64,000 nucleotides of DNA from Sphingomonas citricola (lineage in GTDB: Bacteria > Pseudomonadota > Alphaproteobacteria > Sphingomonadales > Sphingomonadaceae), in NCBI RefSeq assembly GCF_019429535.1, contig NZ_JAHXZM010000003.1:310001-374000 (forward strand). Direction: 5' to 3'. The notes under the pieces are model-generated. The model worked only from the letters and a program-made list of their open reading frames with translations. It had not been told where the DNA came from and ran no database searches. Positions 9,508-21,046 of the stretch are shown piece by piece; the first letter of the stretch is position 1; the number at the start of each line of letters is the position of its first letter. The position numbers and the translations under genes were made by a program.

Positions 9508-10509
9508 GTGACGCCGCTCGTCGTCGCGATGGGCGATCCCGCGGGCGTCGGGCCCGAGACGATTGCCAAGGCGTGGGAAGCACGAAGCGCGCAGGCGCTG
9601 CCCCCCTTCTTCGTGGTCGGCGACGCGCGCGCCTTCGCCGCGGTGTGGCAGGGACCAATGACGCGGATCGACGACCCGCGCGACGCGTCGCGCGCGTTCG
9701 ATACGGCGCTGCCGATCCTTCACGTCCAGGATGCCGGCGAGGTCGTGCCGGGGCTGCCGAGCACCGACGGCGCACGGGCGGCATTCCGCGCGCTGGAGGC
9801 GGCGACCGGCCTCGCACAATCGGGCGCGGCGCGGGGACTTGTGACCGCGCCGGTCGGCAAGGCGCAGATGTATCAGGTGGGTTTCGCGCATCCGGGACAG
9901 ACAGAGTTCGTCGCGGAACGCTGCGGCGTGGCGCGCGACAATGCGGTGATGATGCTCGCCGGGCCCTCGCTGCGCGTCGTGCCGATCACCACGCACGTGC
10001 CGCTAGCCGACGTGCCGGGGCTGCTGACGATCGAGCTGATTGTCGCCAAGGCGCGGGTGACCGCGCGCGGGCTGACGAAGAATTTCGGCATCGCGCTGCC
10101 CCGGCTCGCCTTCGCCGGCCTGAACCCGCACGCCGGCGAGAGCGGCGCGCTGGGGCGCGAGGAGATCGACGTGATCGAGCCCGCTATCGCGCAGTTGCGT
10201 GCCGAGGGGATCGAGGTGGAGGGGCCGCTCGCCGCCGACACGATGTTCCACCCGCGCGCTCGGGCGCGATACGACGCGGCGATCTGCTGCTACCATGATC
10301 AGGCGCTCGTGCCGATCAAGACGCTCCATTTCGACGAGGGCGTCAACATGACGCTTGGGCTGCCGATCGTGCGGACTTCGCCCGACCACGGTACCGCATT
10401 CGGCATCGCGGGGCAGGACAAGGCGCATCCCGGCGCGATGATCGCGGCGATCGCGATGGCGGACATGGCGGCGACGAACCGGCAACGGTACGCAGCGGCG
10501 TGCCGGTGA
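9508..10509 (+). CDS. pdxA: 4-hydroxythreonine-4-phosphate dehydrogenase
   Basis: NAD-dependent enzyme of pyridoxal phosphate synthesis. The 333-residue protein starts at GTG 9508 with [20 protein letters not shown], the diagnostic PdxA N-terminus. It also has the [10 protein letters not shown] loop, [31 protein letters not shown], the metal-binding [14 protein letters not shown] segment and the closing [16 protein letters not shown] motif. It is seven bases downstream of surA and overlaps the start of rsmA. Confidence 0.97.
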   Translation: MTPLVVAMGDPAGVGPETIAKAWEARSAQALPPFFVVGDARAFAAVWQGPMTRIDDPRDASRAFDTALPILHVQDAGEVVPGLPSTDGARAAFRALEAATGLAQSGAARGLVTAPVGKAQMYQVGFAHPGQTEFVAERCGVARDNAVMMLAGPSLRVVPITTHVPLADVPGLLTIELIVAKARVTARGLTKNFGIALPRLAFAGLNPHAGESGALGREEIDVIEPAIAQLRAEGIEVEGPLAADTMFHPRARARYDAAICCYHDQALVPIKTLHFDEGVNMTLGLPIVRTSPDHGTAFGIAGQDKAHPGAMIAAIAMADMAATNRQRYAAACR

Positions 10510-11333
10510 CCGCGCCCGTCACCCCGCTACCGCCGCTGCGCGACGTGATCGCGCGGTTCGGGCTGAACGCGTCGAAGGCGCTGGGGCAGAATTTCCTGTT
10601 CGACGCGCAGTTGCTGGGGCGGATCGCGCGGATCCCCGGGGATTTGAACGATCGCGAGGTGCTGGAGATCGGCCCCGGTCCGGGCGGCCTGACGCGGGCA
10701 CTGCTGGCGACCGGAGCGCAGGTGACCGCGATCGAGCGCGATCGTCGCTGCATTCCCGCACTCGCCGAACTCGCGGACGCCTATCCAGGCAAGCTGCGCG
10801 TGATCGAGGGCGACGCGACCGAGATTGATGGGCGGTCGCTGTTCGAGGGCGCGCCGCACATCGTCTCGAACCTGCCGTACAATGTCGGCACGCCGCTGCT
10901 GGTCGGATGGCTGTCCGCCGAATGGCAGCCGTGGTGGCAATCGCTGACGCTGATGTTCCAGCGCGAGGTCGCCGATCGCATCGTCGCGACCGTGGCGAGC
11001 GATGCCTACGGACGGCTGGCGGTGCTCTCGCAGTGGCGGTCGGTCGCGAAGCTGGCGATGCCGGTCCATCGCTCCGCCTTCACCCCGCCGCCCAAGGTGA
11101 TGTCGGCGGTCGTCCACATCACCCCGACTGCCGAGCCCGACGGCGTCCGGCTCGAAATGCTGGAGCGGGTCACCGCCGCCGCGTTCGGGCAGCGGCGCAA
11201 GATGCTGCGGCAGAGCCTGCGCGGCGTGCCCGATGCGCTCGACGCGCTGGAGGCGGAGGGGATCGACCCGACGCGGCGCGCGGAAACGGTATCGGTGCCT
11301 GAGTTCGTCGCGATCGCGCGTCGGCTGAGCTAG
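10500..11333 (+). CDS. rsmA: 16S rRNA dimethyladenosine transferase RsmA (KsgA)
   Basis: Dimethylates two adjacent adenosines near the 3' end of 16S rRNA during late 30S assembly. The 277-residue protein shows [17 protein letters not shown], the SAM-binding [16 protein letters not shown], the acidic AIERDRR, and the catalytic [12 protein letters not shown] (NLPY) motif, ending with the [13 protein letters not shown] region. The start may be GTG 10500 or GTG 10506; the latter would form a GTGA overlap with the pdxA stop. It is the last gene of the lptD operon and is convergent with the TPR gene five bases away. Confidence 0.96.
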   Translation: MPVTAPVTPLPPLRDVIARFGLNASKALGQNFLFDAQLLGRIARIPGDLNDREVLEIGPGPGGLTRALLATGAQVTAIERDRRCIPALAELADAYPGKLRVIEGDATEIDGRSLFEGAPHIVSNLPYNVGTPLLVGWLSAEWQPWWQSLTLMFQREVADRIVATVASDAYGRLAVLSQWRSVAKLAMPVHRSAFTPPPKVMSAVVHITPTAEPDGVRLEMLERVTAAAFGQRRKMLRQSLRGVPDALDALEAEGIDPTRRAETVSVPEFVAIARRLS

Positions 11334-11338
11334 GCCGA

Positions 11339-11851
11339 TCAGTCCTTCGCGGTGGTCGTGTTGACGCCGACCGGTGCGGACATCTGCGCGGTCGCGACCG
11401 GCGGACCCTTGGCGATGCGCGCGGCGAGCGTCGTCGCCTGCGGGCACTGCCCCTTGCACAGCGTACGGACGCGCGCGAGGTTCTGTTTCGCGCGCTCGAC
11501 CGCGCCCTTGGCGACCATCGCCTCACCCTGCCCGCTCAGCGCGTCGACGTCGTTGGGTTCAAGCGTCAGCGCCTCGCGGTAGAGGCGGATCGCCTTGCCG
11601 GGGAGGCCGCGCGCCTGCGACACCTGCGCGAGGGCGACGAACGCCTGACGGTTGCGCGGATCGACCGCGAGCGCGGATTCGAGCAGATCGGTCGCGCCAT
11701 CGAGATTGCCGCCGGAGCGTGCCGCCTCGGCCTGCTTCATCAATGCGAGGCTGCGCGGATCGACCTGATCGTCGGGACGCTGGCCGTAAAGCGACGTGGA
11801 GATCGAGGCCGCTGCCAGCCCGAGCGCGACGGCGACGGAAGTAAAACGCAT
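11339..11851 (-). CDS. Exported tetratricopeptide-repeat protein
   Basis: A 170-residue protein with an N-terminal signal peptide ([18 protein letters not shown]) and two to three TPR units: residues about 30-63 ([19 protein letters not shown]), 64-97 ([20 protein letters not shown]) and 98-131 ([19 protein letters not shown]). A KGQCP dipeptide region and a low-complexity tail follow. TPRs form protein-binding superhelices, so this is probably a periplasmic scaffold; no partner is evident. The ATG at 11851 is preferred to one seven codons upstream because it gives a clean signal peptide. It sits 33 bases after the RsmB-like gene on the same strand. Confidence 0.85.
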   Translation of the reverse strand: MRFTSVAVALGLAAASISTSLYGQRPDDQVDPRSLALMKQAEAARSGGNLDGATDLLESALAVDPRNRQAFVALAQVSQARGLPGKAIRLYREALTLEPNDVDALSGQGEAMVAKGAVERAKQNLARVRTLCKGQCPQATTLAARIAKGPPVATAQMSAPVGVNTTTAKD

Positions 11852-11884
11852 GATCGGCTCCAGCTTCGGCACTGTTTCAACGAA

Positions 11885-13060
11885 TTAGCATGGTGCCCGC
11901 AGCCGCGCGACAAAAAAGCCGTCGCTGCCGTCATGCCCGGGGGTCAGGCGCAACCCCTGCCCGTGCGCACGACCGAGCGGCAAGGTCAGCGGCTCGGCCT
12001 GCCAGCCGGGATGCACGGCGAGGAAGGCATCGACCTGATCGCGCCCCTCCGCGTCGAGGAGCGAGCAGACGATGTAGACGAGCGCGCCGCCGGGTTTCAC
12101 TATCGGCGCACCCAGCATGAGCACGTGACGCTGCATCGCTGCGAAGCGGTCGATCCGGGCCGGGGTCAGCCGCCAGCGCGCTTCCGGATTACGCCGCCAG
12201 GTGCCGGTGCCCGAGCACGGCGCGTCGATGAGCACGGTGTCGGCCACCGCGCGGAGCGGCGCGAGCGCGTCGGTCTCCCGGCCCGCGTCGAGCAGCAGCT
12301 GCTCGATGATCGTCGCACCCGCCGCCGCAGCACGCGGCTCCAACCGACGAAGCCGCGCGCGGTCGACGTCGGAGGCGATGATGCGCCCATCGTTGCGCAT
12401 CGCGGCCGCGAGCGCGAGGCTCTTGCCCCCTGCCCCCGCGCACAGATCGACGATGGTCTGACCGGGCTCGGCCGCCGCGGCGCGCGTCACCGCCTGGCTA
12501 CCCGCGTCCTGCACCTCGAGCCGGCCGGCGAAGGGCGTGAGATCGGTACCAGCGGGCAGCCGTAACGCGTCGGCGAGGCCGGTGATCGGCTGAGCGTCGG
12601 GCAGTTCGGCGGCGATCGCCTCTGGCGAGGTGAGCAACGTGTTGACGCGAACGTCTAGCGGCGCGCGGCCGTTCAACGCGGCCTGTTCCCCGGCATCGAG
12701 GTCGGACGCCGACAGTCGTTCGAGCAGCCACGCCGGCGCGATGCCGGGAACTGCGGTCGCCTCGTCCGCCGCGATCGGGGCCGGCGCATGGGTCGAGCCG
12801 TCGAAGGTTGCGGCGATCGCGGGGTCGGTCTTCGCGAGCGCGACCATCGCGGCGCGCCCGTTGTCGGGGCGTTCGCCCAGCAGGCGGATCGCGGCATAGA
12901 CGAGTTCGCGCACCGCGCGGCGGTCCTTCGACCCGGCATAGCGGCGCTGCGCGAAATAGCGCGCGATCAGCGTGTCGGCGGCGGCGCCATTGTCGACTGC
13001 CGCGGCGACGATCGCGTCGAGCAGCTCGATCGCGGCCTGGGTCCGTGCGGCTGGGGTCAT
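11885..13060 (-). CDS. RsmB/NOP2-type rRNA cytosine-C5 methyltransferase
   Basis: SAM-dependent methyltransferase expected to make m5C in 16S rRNA. The 391-residue protein has an N-terminal NusB-like helical domain (about 1-140, RTQAAIELLDAIVAAA and VRELVYAAIRLLG) and a catalytic Rossmann domain. The catalytic domain shows VQDAGSQAVTRAAA, DLCAGAGGKSLALA (SAM), the DAPCSGTGTWRRNPEARW motif with the resolving Cys, and YIVCSLLDAEG with the nucleophilic Cys. It lies downstream of guaB on the same strand, separated by a 130-base spacer that contains a dispersed repeat and a hairpin. Confidence 0.92.
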   Translation of the reverse strand: MTPAARTQAAIELLDAIVAAAVDNGAAADTLIARYFAQRRYAGSKDRRAVRELVYAAIRLLGERPDNGRAAMVALAKTDPAIAATFDGSTHAPAPIAADEATAVPGIAPAWLLERLSASDLDAGEQAALNGRAPLDVRVNTLLTSPEAIAAELPDAQPITGLADALRLPAGTDLTPFAGRLEVQDAGSQAVTRAAAAEPGQTIVDLCAGAGGKSLALAAAMRNDGRIIASDVDRARLRRLEPRAAAAGATIIEQLLLDAGRETDALAPLRAVADTVLIDAPCSGTGTWRRNPEARWRLTPARIDRFAAMQRHVLMLGAPIVKPGGALVYIVCSLLDAEGRDQVDAFLAVHPGWQAEPLTLPLGRAHGQGLRLTPGHDGSDGFFVARLRAPC

Positions 13061-13076
13061 CGGTTCACATCCGTCC

Positions 13077-13137
13077 GGAAGGTCACAAAGGTCACAGCCC
13101 TACGCATGCGCGCGCCCGCGGGCGCACGCGAGACGAC
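13077..13137. repeat. Dispersed intergenic repeat, copy A
   Basis: Between guaB and the RsmB-like gene, a stretch beginning GGAAGGTCACAAAGGTCACA and continuing with an ACGCATGCGCGCG-type core matches, with a few substitutions and small gaps, a stretch at 54110-54166. Both copies lie in spacers between two minus-strand genes and run in the same orientation. It contains tandem GGTCAC half-sites followed by a GC-rich palindrome. It is probably a small repetitive extragenic element. Confidence 0.6.
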
Positions 13138-13155
13138 ACGGGTTCCAAACCCGTG
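13137..13155. repeat. Perfect 8-bp inverted repeat (hairpin)
   Basis: The arms CACGGGTT (13137-13144) and AACCCGTG (13148-13155) are exact reverse complements around a three-base CCA loop. The repeat sits directly next to dispersed repeat copy A, in the spacer downstream of guaB and upstream of the RsmB-like gene. There is no T-run, so it is not a textbook terminator. It could be a transcript-stabilising stem or a protein site. Confidence 0.6.
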
Positions 13156-13190
13156 ACAGCGCATTCGCGTGTAGGACAGCCCCGGCGTTG

Positions 13191-14756
<1,566 letters not shown>

Positions 14757-14805
14757 CTATGATCGGGTGATACACCCCGTGGGGACATGGGTGGGGGAGA
14801 TGGGG

Positions 14806-15834
14806 ATGCTGACGACGATTGCCGCGCTGCTGCTCGTGCTGGTGCTGTTCTACCTGATGAGCAGCATCAAGATCGTGCGCCAGGGATATCAGTACACGAT
14901 CGAGCATTTCGGGCGCTACACCACCACCGCCTCGCCCGGGTTCAACTTCTACCCCGCCTTCTTCTACCGTGTCGGCCGCAAGGTGAACATGATGGAGCAG
15001 GTGATCGACATTCCGGGGCAGGAGATCATCACCAAGGACAATGCGATCGTCTCGACCGATGGCGTGGTGTTCTTCCAGGTGCTCGACGCGCCTAAGGCGG
15101 CGTACGAGGTGTCGGACCTGTACGTCGCGCTGTTGCAGCTCACCACCACCAACCTACGCACCGTGATGGGCGCGATGGATCTGGACGAGACGCTGTCGAA
15201 GCGCGACGAGATCAACGCGCGGCTGTTGTCGGTCGTCGACCATGCGACCGTGCCGTGGGGGGTCAAGATCACGCGCGTCGAGATCAAGGACATCCGCCCG
15301 CCCGCCGACATCGTCTCCGCGATGGGACGCCAGATGAAGGCGGAGCGCGAGAAGCGCGCGAACATCCTCGAGGCCGAGGGCAGCCGCGCCTCCGAAATCC
15401 TGCGCGCCGAAGGGCAGAAGCAGGCGCGGATCCTGGAGGCAGAGGGCCGGCGCGAATCGGCCTACCGTGACGCGGAGGCGCGCGAGCGCGCGGCGGAGGC
15501 CGAGGCGCGCGCGACGCAGGTCGTGTCGGAGGCGATCGAGAGCGGCGGTACGCAGTCGCTCAATTATTTCATCGCGCAGAAGTACGTCGAGGCGGTGGGC
15601 AAGTTCGCGACCAGCCCGAATGCCAAGACGATCCTGTTCCCGGTCGAGGCGACGCAGCTGATCGGGACATTGGGCGGAATCGGCGAACTCGCGCGTGATG
15701 CGCTGTCGCCGCAGAACCCGACGGGGGCGAAGAAGGACAAACCGGCGCGCGACGCAACCGCGAGCGTGCCGCGGATCGGCGGTGGCGTGGCTGGCGGGGG
15801 CACGGCTGGCGGGGATACGGCTGAACAGGGATGA
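14806..15834 (+). CDS. SPFH/band-7 membrane protein (QmcA-like)
   Basis: Stomatin/prohibitin-family membrane scaffold. One N-terminal membrane segment ([18 protein letters not shown]) is followed by the SPFH domain (about 20-190: [54 protein letters not shown]). An Ala/Glu-rich coiled coil follows (about 190-265, repeats of ILEAEG and [10 protein letters not shown]), then a Gly-rich tail. The ATG at 14806 has a GGGGGAG ribosome site six bases upstream; ATG 14800 and GTG 14767 are less well placed. It overlaps nfeD by four bases. Such pairs usually form a functional-microdomain or membrane quality-control unit; the exact role here is inferred. Confidence 0.9.
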   Translation: MLTTIAALLLVLVLFYLMSSIKIVRQGYQYTIEHFGRYTTTASPGFNFYPAFFYRVGRKVNMMEQVIDIPGQEIITKDNAIVSTDGVVFFQVLDAPKAAYEVSDLYVALLQLTTTNLRTVMGAMDLDETLSKRDEINARLLSVVDHATVPWGVKITRVEIKDIRPPADIVSAMGRQMKAEREKRANILEAEGSRASEILRAEGQKQARILEAEGRRESAYRDAEARERAAEAEARATQVVSEAIESGGTQSLNYFIAQKYVEAVGKFATSPNAKTILFPVEATQLIGTLGGIGELARDALSPQNPTGAKKDKPARDATASVPRIGGGVAGGGTAGGDTAEQG

Positions 15835-16280
15835 ACTGGGGCGACCTGAACGGCGCGGGCGCGTGGTTGATCGCAGCGCTGCTGCTCGGGATCGCCGAGC
15901 TGGTCGTGCCGGGGGTGTTCCTCGTTTTCGTCGCGGTCGCGGCGGCGATCGTCGGGGTGGCGCTGCTCGCACTGCCCGACCTGCCGCTCGCCGCGCAGAT
16001 CGGTGCATTCGCGGCGTGGAGCGCGGTCACGGTGCTGGTCGGGCGGCGCTGGTACCGCGACTATCCGGTCGAGGGCGACGCGGCGCGGCTGAACGATCCG
16101 GCCGCCCGGCTGATCGGCGCGGTGGTGACGGTCGAGCGCACGATCGAGCATGGATCGGGGCGCGTGATTCTCGGCGACGGTGCGTGGCCGGCGCGGGGAC
16201 CGGAGCTGCCAGCGGGTGCGCGGGCGCGGGTGGTGGCGGTCGACGCGGGCGTGCTGGTGGTGGAGCCGTTGGATGGGTGA
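15831..16280 (+). CDS. NfeD family membrane protein (short form)
   Basis: Partner protein of SPFH scaffolds. This 149-residue short form lacks the serine-protease domain of long NfeD. It has three membrane segments (about 10-32 [20 protein letters not shown], 34-50, and 55-75) and a C-terminal soluble OB-fold (about 85-149, [23 protein letters not shown] type sequence with a WPARG turn). It begins inside the stop of the SPFH gene (ATGA), so the two are made together. It is the last gene before a strong inverted repeat at 16296-16329. Confidence 0.92.
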   Translation: MNWGDLNGAGAWLIAALLLGIAELVVPGVFLVFVAVAAAIVGVALLALPDLPLAAQIGAFAAWSAVTVLVGRRWYRDYPVEGDAARLNDPAARLIGAVVTVERTIEHGSGRVILGDGAWPARGPELPAGARARVVAVDAGVLVVEPLDG

Positions 16281-16295
16281 CACCCCACACCCGAT

Positions 16296-16329
16296 CGGCT
16301 TGGACAGGCGCGCGCGCCTGACCAAGCCG
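16296..16329. terminator. Long inverted repeat between convergent nfeD and mccA (probable bidirectional terminator)
   Basis: The outer arms CGGCTTGG (16296-16303) and CCAAGCCG (16322-16329) are exact complements. After one A/A mismatch on each side lies the inner palindrome CAGGCGCGCGCGCCTG (16305-16320). The element sits between the 3' ends of a plus and a minus gene, where a shared transcription stop is expected. It lacks a clear T-run, so factor-independent termination is not certain. Confidence 0.6.
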
Positions 16330-16350
16330 GGATAAGCTGGGTGCGGGCGA

Positions 16351-18207
16351 TCAGGCGTTGGCCGCCTCGATCCGCGCCAGCAAGACGCCCTCGGTCACCT
16401 GCCCGCCCGCCGCGGCGTTGAGTTCGGCGACGGTGCCGTCGAACGGCGCGACGAGACTGTGCTCCATCTTCATCGCTTCGAGCGTCAGCAGCTTCTGCCC
16501 CTTGGTGACGCTCGCGCCCGCCGCGACCTCGACCGCGATGACGCGACCGGGCATCGGCGACAGGATCGCGCCGTCGCCCGCCCCGCCCGCCGCCGCGCCG
16601 CTTGCGCGGAAAGGAGCGAGCGCCCAGGTCTGCCCGCCCTCGCTGATCAAGACGCTGGTGGAAACCGCTTCCTCCGCCTCATCCGCGTCGGTGAAGTCGA
16701 TGTCCACGCCCTCGCCGTCGAGCAGGAAGCGCGCGGCGCGGCGCGGGGGCGCATTGAGGCGGAAGCCCGCGAACGGCGCGGGCCCGGCGAGTTCCGCCGC
16801 CGCCGCGGTCAGCGCCTCCTCGCTCGGATAGGCGGGCGGCATCAGCGCGTCGCCCTCGCGCGCGATCAATCCCGTGTCGACGCGGCCGGCTGCGAAATCG
16901 GGATGGTCGAGCGCCTCGACCAGGAAGCCCGCGTTCGAGCGGACCGGCCACACCACCGCTTCGTCGAGCGCATCGGCGAGTTGCTCGCGTGCGTCCTCGC
17001 GCGTCTGCCCATGCGCGATCAACTTGGCGATCATCGGATCGTAGAAGGGCGAGATGACGCTTCCCTGCTCGACCCCGGTGTCGACGCGGACGCCATTCTC
17101 GGCCGGATCGCCCAGATCGAACGCTTCCAGCGTGCCGATCGAGGGGAGGAAGCCCTTGGCCGGATCCTCGGCGTAGAGCCGTGCCTCGATTGCGTGACCG
17201 GTGATGGTGAGTTCGTCCTGCGCGCATGGCAGCGGCTCGCCCGACGCCACGCGGAGCTGCCACGCGACCAAATCCTGCCCCGTAATCGCCTCGGTCACCG
17301 GATGCTCGACCTGGAGGCGGGTGTTCATTTCCATGAACCAGATACGGTCGGCGCGCAGGCCTTCGCTCGCGTCCGCGATGAACTCGATCGTGCCCGCGCC
17401 GACGTAATCGACCGCCTGCGCGGCCTTGACTGCGGCGGCGCAGACCGCGTCGCGGGTCGCCTCGTCCATACCGGGTGCGGGCGCTTCCTCGATCACCTTC
17501 TGGTGGCGGCGCTGGAGCGAGCAGTCGCGCTCGAACAGGTGGACGACGTGGCCGTGGCGGTCGCCAAACACCTGCACCTCGATGTGGCGCGGGCTCTGAA
17601 TGTATTTCTCGATCAGCACGCGGTCGTCGCCGAACGACGATGCCGCCTCGCGCTGGCACGATTGCAGCGCGTCGGCGAAGGCGGCGGCGTCGCCGACCTG
17701 CCGCATCCCCTTGCCGCCGCCGCCCGCGACCGCCTTGATCAGCACGGGATAGCCGATCGCATCCGCTTCGGTGCGGAGCCGCTCGGGCGACTGGTCGGCA
17801 CCGAGATAGCCCGGCGTGACGGGCACGCCGGCCGCGATCATCCGTTCCTTGGCGGCGTCCTTCAGCCCCATCGCGCGGATGCTGTCGGGGTTGGGGCCGA
17901 CCCAGACGAGCCCGGCATCGAGCACGGCCTGGGCGAAATCGGCGTTTTCGGACAGGAAGCCGTAGCCGGGGTGAATCGCCTCCGCGCCGCTCTGGCGCGC
18001 GGCGGCGATGATGCGGTCACCGATGAGATAGCTCTCGCGCGCCGGCGACGGGCCGATGTGGACCGCCTCGTCGGCCATGCGAACATGCAGCGCATCGGCG
18101 TCGGCGTCGGAATAGACCGCGACGGTACGGATGCCGAGCGCGCGCGCGGTGCGGATGATGCGGCAGGCGATCTCGCCGCGATTGGCGATGAGGAGCGATT
18201 GGATCAT
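16351..18207 (-). CDS. mccA: Methylcrotonyl-CoA carboxylase biotin-containing alpha subunit
   Basis: Carries biotin carboxylase and biotin carrier functions for ATP-dependent carboxylation of 3-methylcrotonyl-CoA in leucine breakdown. In 618 residues: biotin carboxylase domain (1-450: LLIANRGEIACRIIRTARAL, GGGGKGMR, EMNTRLQVEHPVTE), a middle BT-like domain, and a C-terminal biotinyl domain with EAMKMEH near the end. The start is ATG 18207; a GTG at 18216 would overlap the mccB stop (GTGA). The sequence alone could be another acyl-CoA carboxylase, but the ivd-mccB neighbours make the methylcrotonyl role most likely. Confidence 0.92.
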   Translation of the reverse strand: MIQSLLIANRGEIACRIIRTARALGIRTVAVYSDADADALHVRMADEAVHIGPSPARESYLIGDRIIAAARQSGAEAIHPGYGFLSENADFAQAVLDAGLVWVGPNPDSIRAMGLKDAAKERMIAAGVPVTPGYLGADQSPERLRTEADAIGYPVLIKAVAGGGGKGMRQVGDAAAFADALQSCQREAASSFGDDRVLIEKYIQSPRHIEVQVFGDRHGHVVHLFERDCSLQRRHQKVIEEAPAPGMDEATRDAVCAAAVKAAQAVDYVGAGTIEFIADASEGLRADRIWFMEMNTRLQVEHPVTEAITGQDLVAWQLRVASGEPLPCAQDELTITGHAIEARLYAEDPAKGFLPSIGTLEAFDLGDPAENGVRVDTGVEQGSVISPFYDPMIAKLIAHGQTREDAREQLADALDEAVVWPVRSNAGFLVEALDHPDFAAGRVDTGLIAREGDALMPPAYPSEEALTAAAAELAGPAPFAGFRLNAPPRRAARFLLDGEGVDIDFTDADEAEEAVSTSVLISEGGQTWALAPFRASGAAAGGAGDGAILSPMPGRVIAVEVAAGASVTKGQKLLTLEAMKMEHSLVAPFDGTVAELNAAAGGQVTEGVLLARIEAANA

Positions 18208-18212
18208 CTGGG

Positions 18213-19814
18213 TCACATCCGGAACACGCCGAAGCGGGGTGCCTGCTCGACGGGGGCGTTGAGGCAGGCGGTGAGCGCGAGGCCGAGCACGTCGCGCGTC
18301 TGCGCCGGCTCGATCACGCCGTCGTCCCACAACCGCGCGGTGGCGTAATAGGGATTGCCCTCGTCCTCGTACTTCTGTCGCACCGGCGCCTTGAAGGCCT
18401 CGGCCTGGTCGGGCGTCCAGCTATCGGCGTCGCGGTGGACGGTCGCGAGCACGCTTGCCGCCTGTTCGCCGCCCATCACGCTGATGCGGCTGTTGGGCCA
18501 ACTGAACAGGAAGCGGGGCGAGTAAGCGCGGCCGCACATGCCGTAATTGCCCGCGCCGAAGCTGCCGCCGATCAGGATCGTGATCTTGGGCACGCTGGCG
18601 GTCGCGACTGCGGTGACGAGCTTCGCACCGTGTTTCGCGATCCCTTCCGCCTCGTAGCGGCCGCCGACCATGAACCCCGAGATATTCTGGAGGAACAAGA
18701 GCGGCACGCGGCGCTGGCAGGCGAGCTCGATGAAATGCGCGCCCTTCTGTGCCGATTCGCTGAACAGCACGCCGTTGTTGGCGAGGATCGCGACCGGCAT
18801 CCCGTGGATATGCGCGAAGCCGCAGACGAGGCTGGTGCCGTACAGCGCCTTGAATTCGTGGAACTCCGACGCGTCGACCAGCCGCGCGATCACCTCGTGC
18901 ACGTCGTACGGCGCGCGCACGTCCTGCGGGACGATGCCGTAGAGATCGTCGGCCGGGAATGCGGGCTCGCGTGGGGTCGCGATGTTGATCGTTGGTGCGG
19001 GCGGCGGGGGCAGCGTCGACACGATGTCGCGCACGATCGTCAGCGCGTGATCGTCGTTCTCGGCGACGTGATCGACCACGCCCGAACGGCGGCCGTGCGT
19101 CTCCGCGCCACCCAGTTCCTCGGCCGAGATGACCTCGCCCGTCGCGGCCTTCACGAGCGGCGGCCCGGCGAGGAAGATCGTGCCCTGGTTGCGCACGATC
19201 ACGGTCTCGTCGCTCATCGCGGGCACGTAGGCGCCGCCCGCGGTGCAGCTGCCCATCACGCAGGCGATCTGCGGAATCTGCAGCGCCGACATGTTCGCCT
19301 GATTGAAGAATATGCGGCCGAAATGCTCGCGATCGGGGAACACTTCGGCCTGATGCGGCAGGTTGGCGCCGCCCGAATCGACGAGGTAGATGCAGGGCAG
19401 CCGGTTCTCCTGCGCGATCTCCTGCGCGCGCAGATGCTTTTTTACGGTCAGCGGGTAATAGGTGCCGCCCTTCACGGTGGCGTCGTTGCACACGATCATG
19501 ACCTGCCGGCCCGACACGGTGCCGATACCGCAGATCAGCCCGGCGCCCGGCACCTGATCATCGTAGAGGCCGTTCGCGGCGAGCTGTCCGATCTCGAGGA
19601 AGGCAGTGCCGGGGTCGAGCAGCCGCTCGACCCGGTCGCGCGGCAGCAGCTTGCCGCGCGCGGTGTGGCGATCGCGCGCGCGGCTGTCGCCGCCGAGCGC
19701 CGCCTGGGCGACGCGGTCGCGCAATTCCTCGGCGAGCGCCTGATTGTGCGCGGCGTTCGCCTGGAAAGTCGCGTCGGCGTGCGCCAGCTTGGTGTCGAGC
19801 CGTGCCGCGCTCAT
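18213..19814 (-). CDS. mccB: Methylcrotonyl-CoA carboxylase carboxyltransferase (beta) subunit
   Basis: Transfers the carboxyl group from biotin to methylcrotonyl-CoA. The 533-residue protein has the two crotonase-like carboxyltransferase halves. The N-terminal half has [36 protein letters not shown] and [12 protein letters not shown]. The C-terminal half has [39 protein letters not shown] and [13 protein letters not shown]. These are close to MccB rather than propionyl-CoA carboxylase beta. Its ATG overlaps the ivd stop by four bases, giving ivd-mccB-mccA as one transcript. Confidence 0.94.
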   Translation of the reverse strand: MSAARLDTKLAHADATFQANAAHNQALAEELRDRVAQAALGGDSRARDRHTARGKLLPRDRVERLLDPGTAFLEIGQLAANGLYDDQVPGAGLICGIGTVSGRQVMIVCNDATVKGGTYYPLTVKKHLRAQEIAQENRLPCIYLVDSGGANLPHQAEVFPDREHFGRIFFNQANMSALQIPQIACVMGSCTAGGAYVPAMSDETVIVRNQGTIFLAGPPLVKAATGEVISAEELGGAETHGRRSGVVDHVAENDDHALTIVRDIVSTLPPPPAPTINIATPREPAFPADDLYGIVPQDVRAPYDVHEVIARLVDASEFHEFKALYGTSLVCGFAHIHGMPVAILANNGVLFSESAQKGAHFIELACQRRVPLLFLQNISGFMVGGRYEAEGIAKHGAKLVTAVATASVPKITILIGGSFGAGNYGMCGRAYSPRFLFSWPNSRISVMGGEQAASVLATVHRDADSWTPDQAEAFKAPVRQKYEDEGNPYYATARLWDDGVIEPAQTRDVLGLALTACLNAPVEQAPRFGVFRM

Positions 19815-20977
19815 TGCGCGACCGGCGGGTTGTGACCGATCAGCTCGCGGCCGATCAGCATGCGGCGGATCTCGTTGGTGCCGGCACCGATGTCGAGCAG
19901 CTTGGCATCGCGCAGGAAGCGTTCGACCGGCCAATCCTTGGTGTAGCCCGCACCGCCCAGCGCCTGTACCGCCTCGCCCGCGACCTTGAACGCGCTCTCG
20001 CTGGCGAGGAGGATCGCGCCCGCCGCGTCGAAGCGCGTCGTCTTGCCCGCGTCGCACGCCTGCGCGACCGCGTAGACGTAGGCGCGCGCGGAATTGAGCG
20101 CGACGTACATGTCGGCGATCTTCGCCTGCATCAACTGGAACGCGCCGATCGGCTGACCGAACTGCTGCCGCTCGCGCACGTAGGGCAGCACGACGTCGAG
20201 GCACGCCTGCATCACGCCCAACTGGATGCCCGCGAGCACCGTGCGCTCGTAATCGAGCCCGCTCATCAGCACGCCGACGCCGCCGTTCACCGGCCCCATC
20301 ACGTTCTCGTCGGGCACCTCGCAGTCGGTGAAGACGAGTTCGGCGGTCGGCGAGCCGCGCATCCCCATCTTGTCGATCTTCTGCCCGATCGCGAAGCCGG
20401 ACATATCCTTCTCGATCAGGAAGGTGGTGATGCCACGCGACCCCTCGCCCGTCTTGGCATAGACGACGAGCGTGTCGGCGTAGGGCGCGTTGGTGATCCA
20501 GAATTTCGTGCCGTTCAGGACGTAACCGCCCTGCACCTTCTCGGCGCGCAGCTTCATCGAGACGACGTCGGAACCCGCATTCGCCTCCGACATCGCGAGG
20601 CTGCCGACGTGTTCGCCGCTGATCAGCTTGGGGAGGTATTTCGCCTTCTGCTCGGCGCTCGCCCAGCGGCGGATCTGGTTGACGCACAGGTTGGAGTGCG
20701 CGCCGTAGCTCAGACCGATCGAGGCGGACGCGCGCGCGACCTCCTCCTGCGCGACGACGTGTTCGAGATAGCCGAGCCCGAGCCCGCCGTCCTCCTCGGC
20801 GACCGTGATGCCGTGGAGGCCGAGTTCGCCCATCGCGGGCCACAGCTCGTTCCTTGGAAACCAGTCGTCGGCGTCGATCTTCGCTGCCAGCGGCGCGATC
20901 TTGTCGGTCGCGAACCGGCGGGTGGTGTCGCGGATCATCTCGGCATTGTCGCCGAGCGCGAAGTCCATTTCTGCCAC
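19811..20977 (-). CDS. ivd: Isovaleryl-CoA dehydrogenase
   Basis: FAD acyl-CoA dehydrogenase that turns isovaleryl-CoA into 3-methylcrotonyl-CoA, the step before MccAB in leucine catabolism; electrons pass to ETF. In 388 residues it shows the family's substrate-channel segment [48 protein letters not shown], a Glu in [15 protein letters not shown] that matches the IVD catalytic base, and C-terminal [20 protein letters not shown] 20977 is chosen because AGGAG lies six bases upstream; ATG 20968 is too far from it. It heads the operon and is divergent from a LysR gene. Confidence 0.94.
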   Translation of the reverse strand: MAEMDFALGDNAEMIRDTTRRFATDKIAPLAAKIDADDWFPRNELWPAMGELGLHGITVAEEDGGLGLGYLEHVVAQEEVARASASIGLSYGAHSNLCVNQIRRWASAEQKAKYLPKLISGEHVGSLAMSEANAGSDVVSMKLRAEKVQGGYVLNGTKFWITNAPYADTLVVYAKTGEGSRGITTFLIEKDMSGFAIGQKIDKMGMRGSPTAELVFTDCEVPDENVMGPVNGGVGVLMSGLDYERTVLAGIQLGVMQACLDVVLPYVRERQQFGQPIGAFQLMQAKIADMYVALNSARAYVYAVAQACDAGKTTRFDAAGAILLASESAFKVAGEAVQALGGAGYTKDWPVERFLRDAKLLDIGAGTNEIRRMLIGRELIGHNPPVAQ

Positions 20978-20983
20978 AGGCCT

Positions 20984-20988
20984 CTCCT
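20984..20988 (-). promoter_or_regulatory. Ribosome binding site that fixes the ivd start
   Basis: AGGAG on the minus strand, six bases before GTG 20977 and fifteen before ATG 20968. This spacing supports the GTG start and adds three residues to the protein. Confidence 0.6.
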
Positions 20989-21046
20989 TTGCACGCGGTG
21001 TACCAGCCGCGTGATGCCCGCGCAAAATTGAAGTTTCGGGGCTTAC

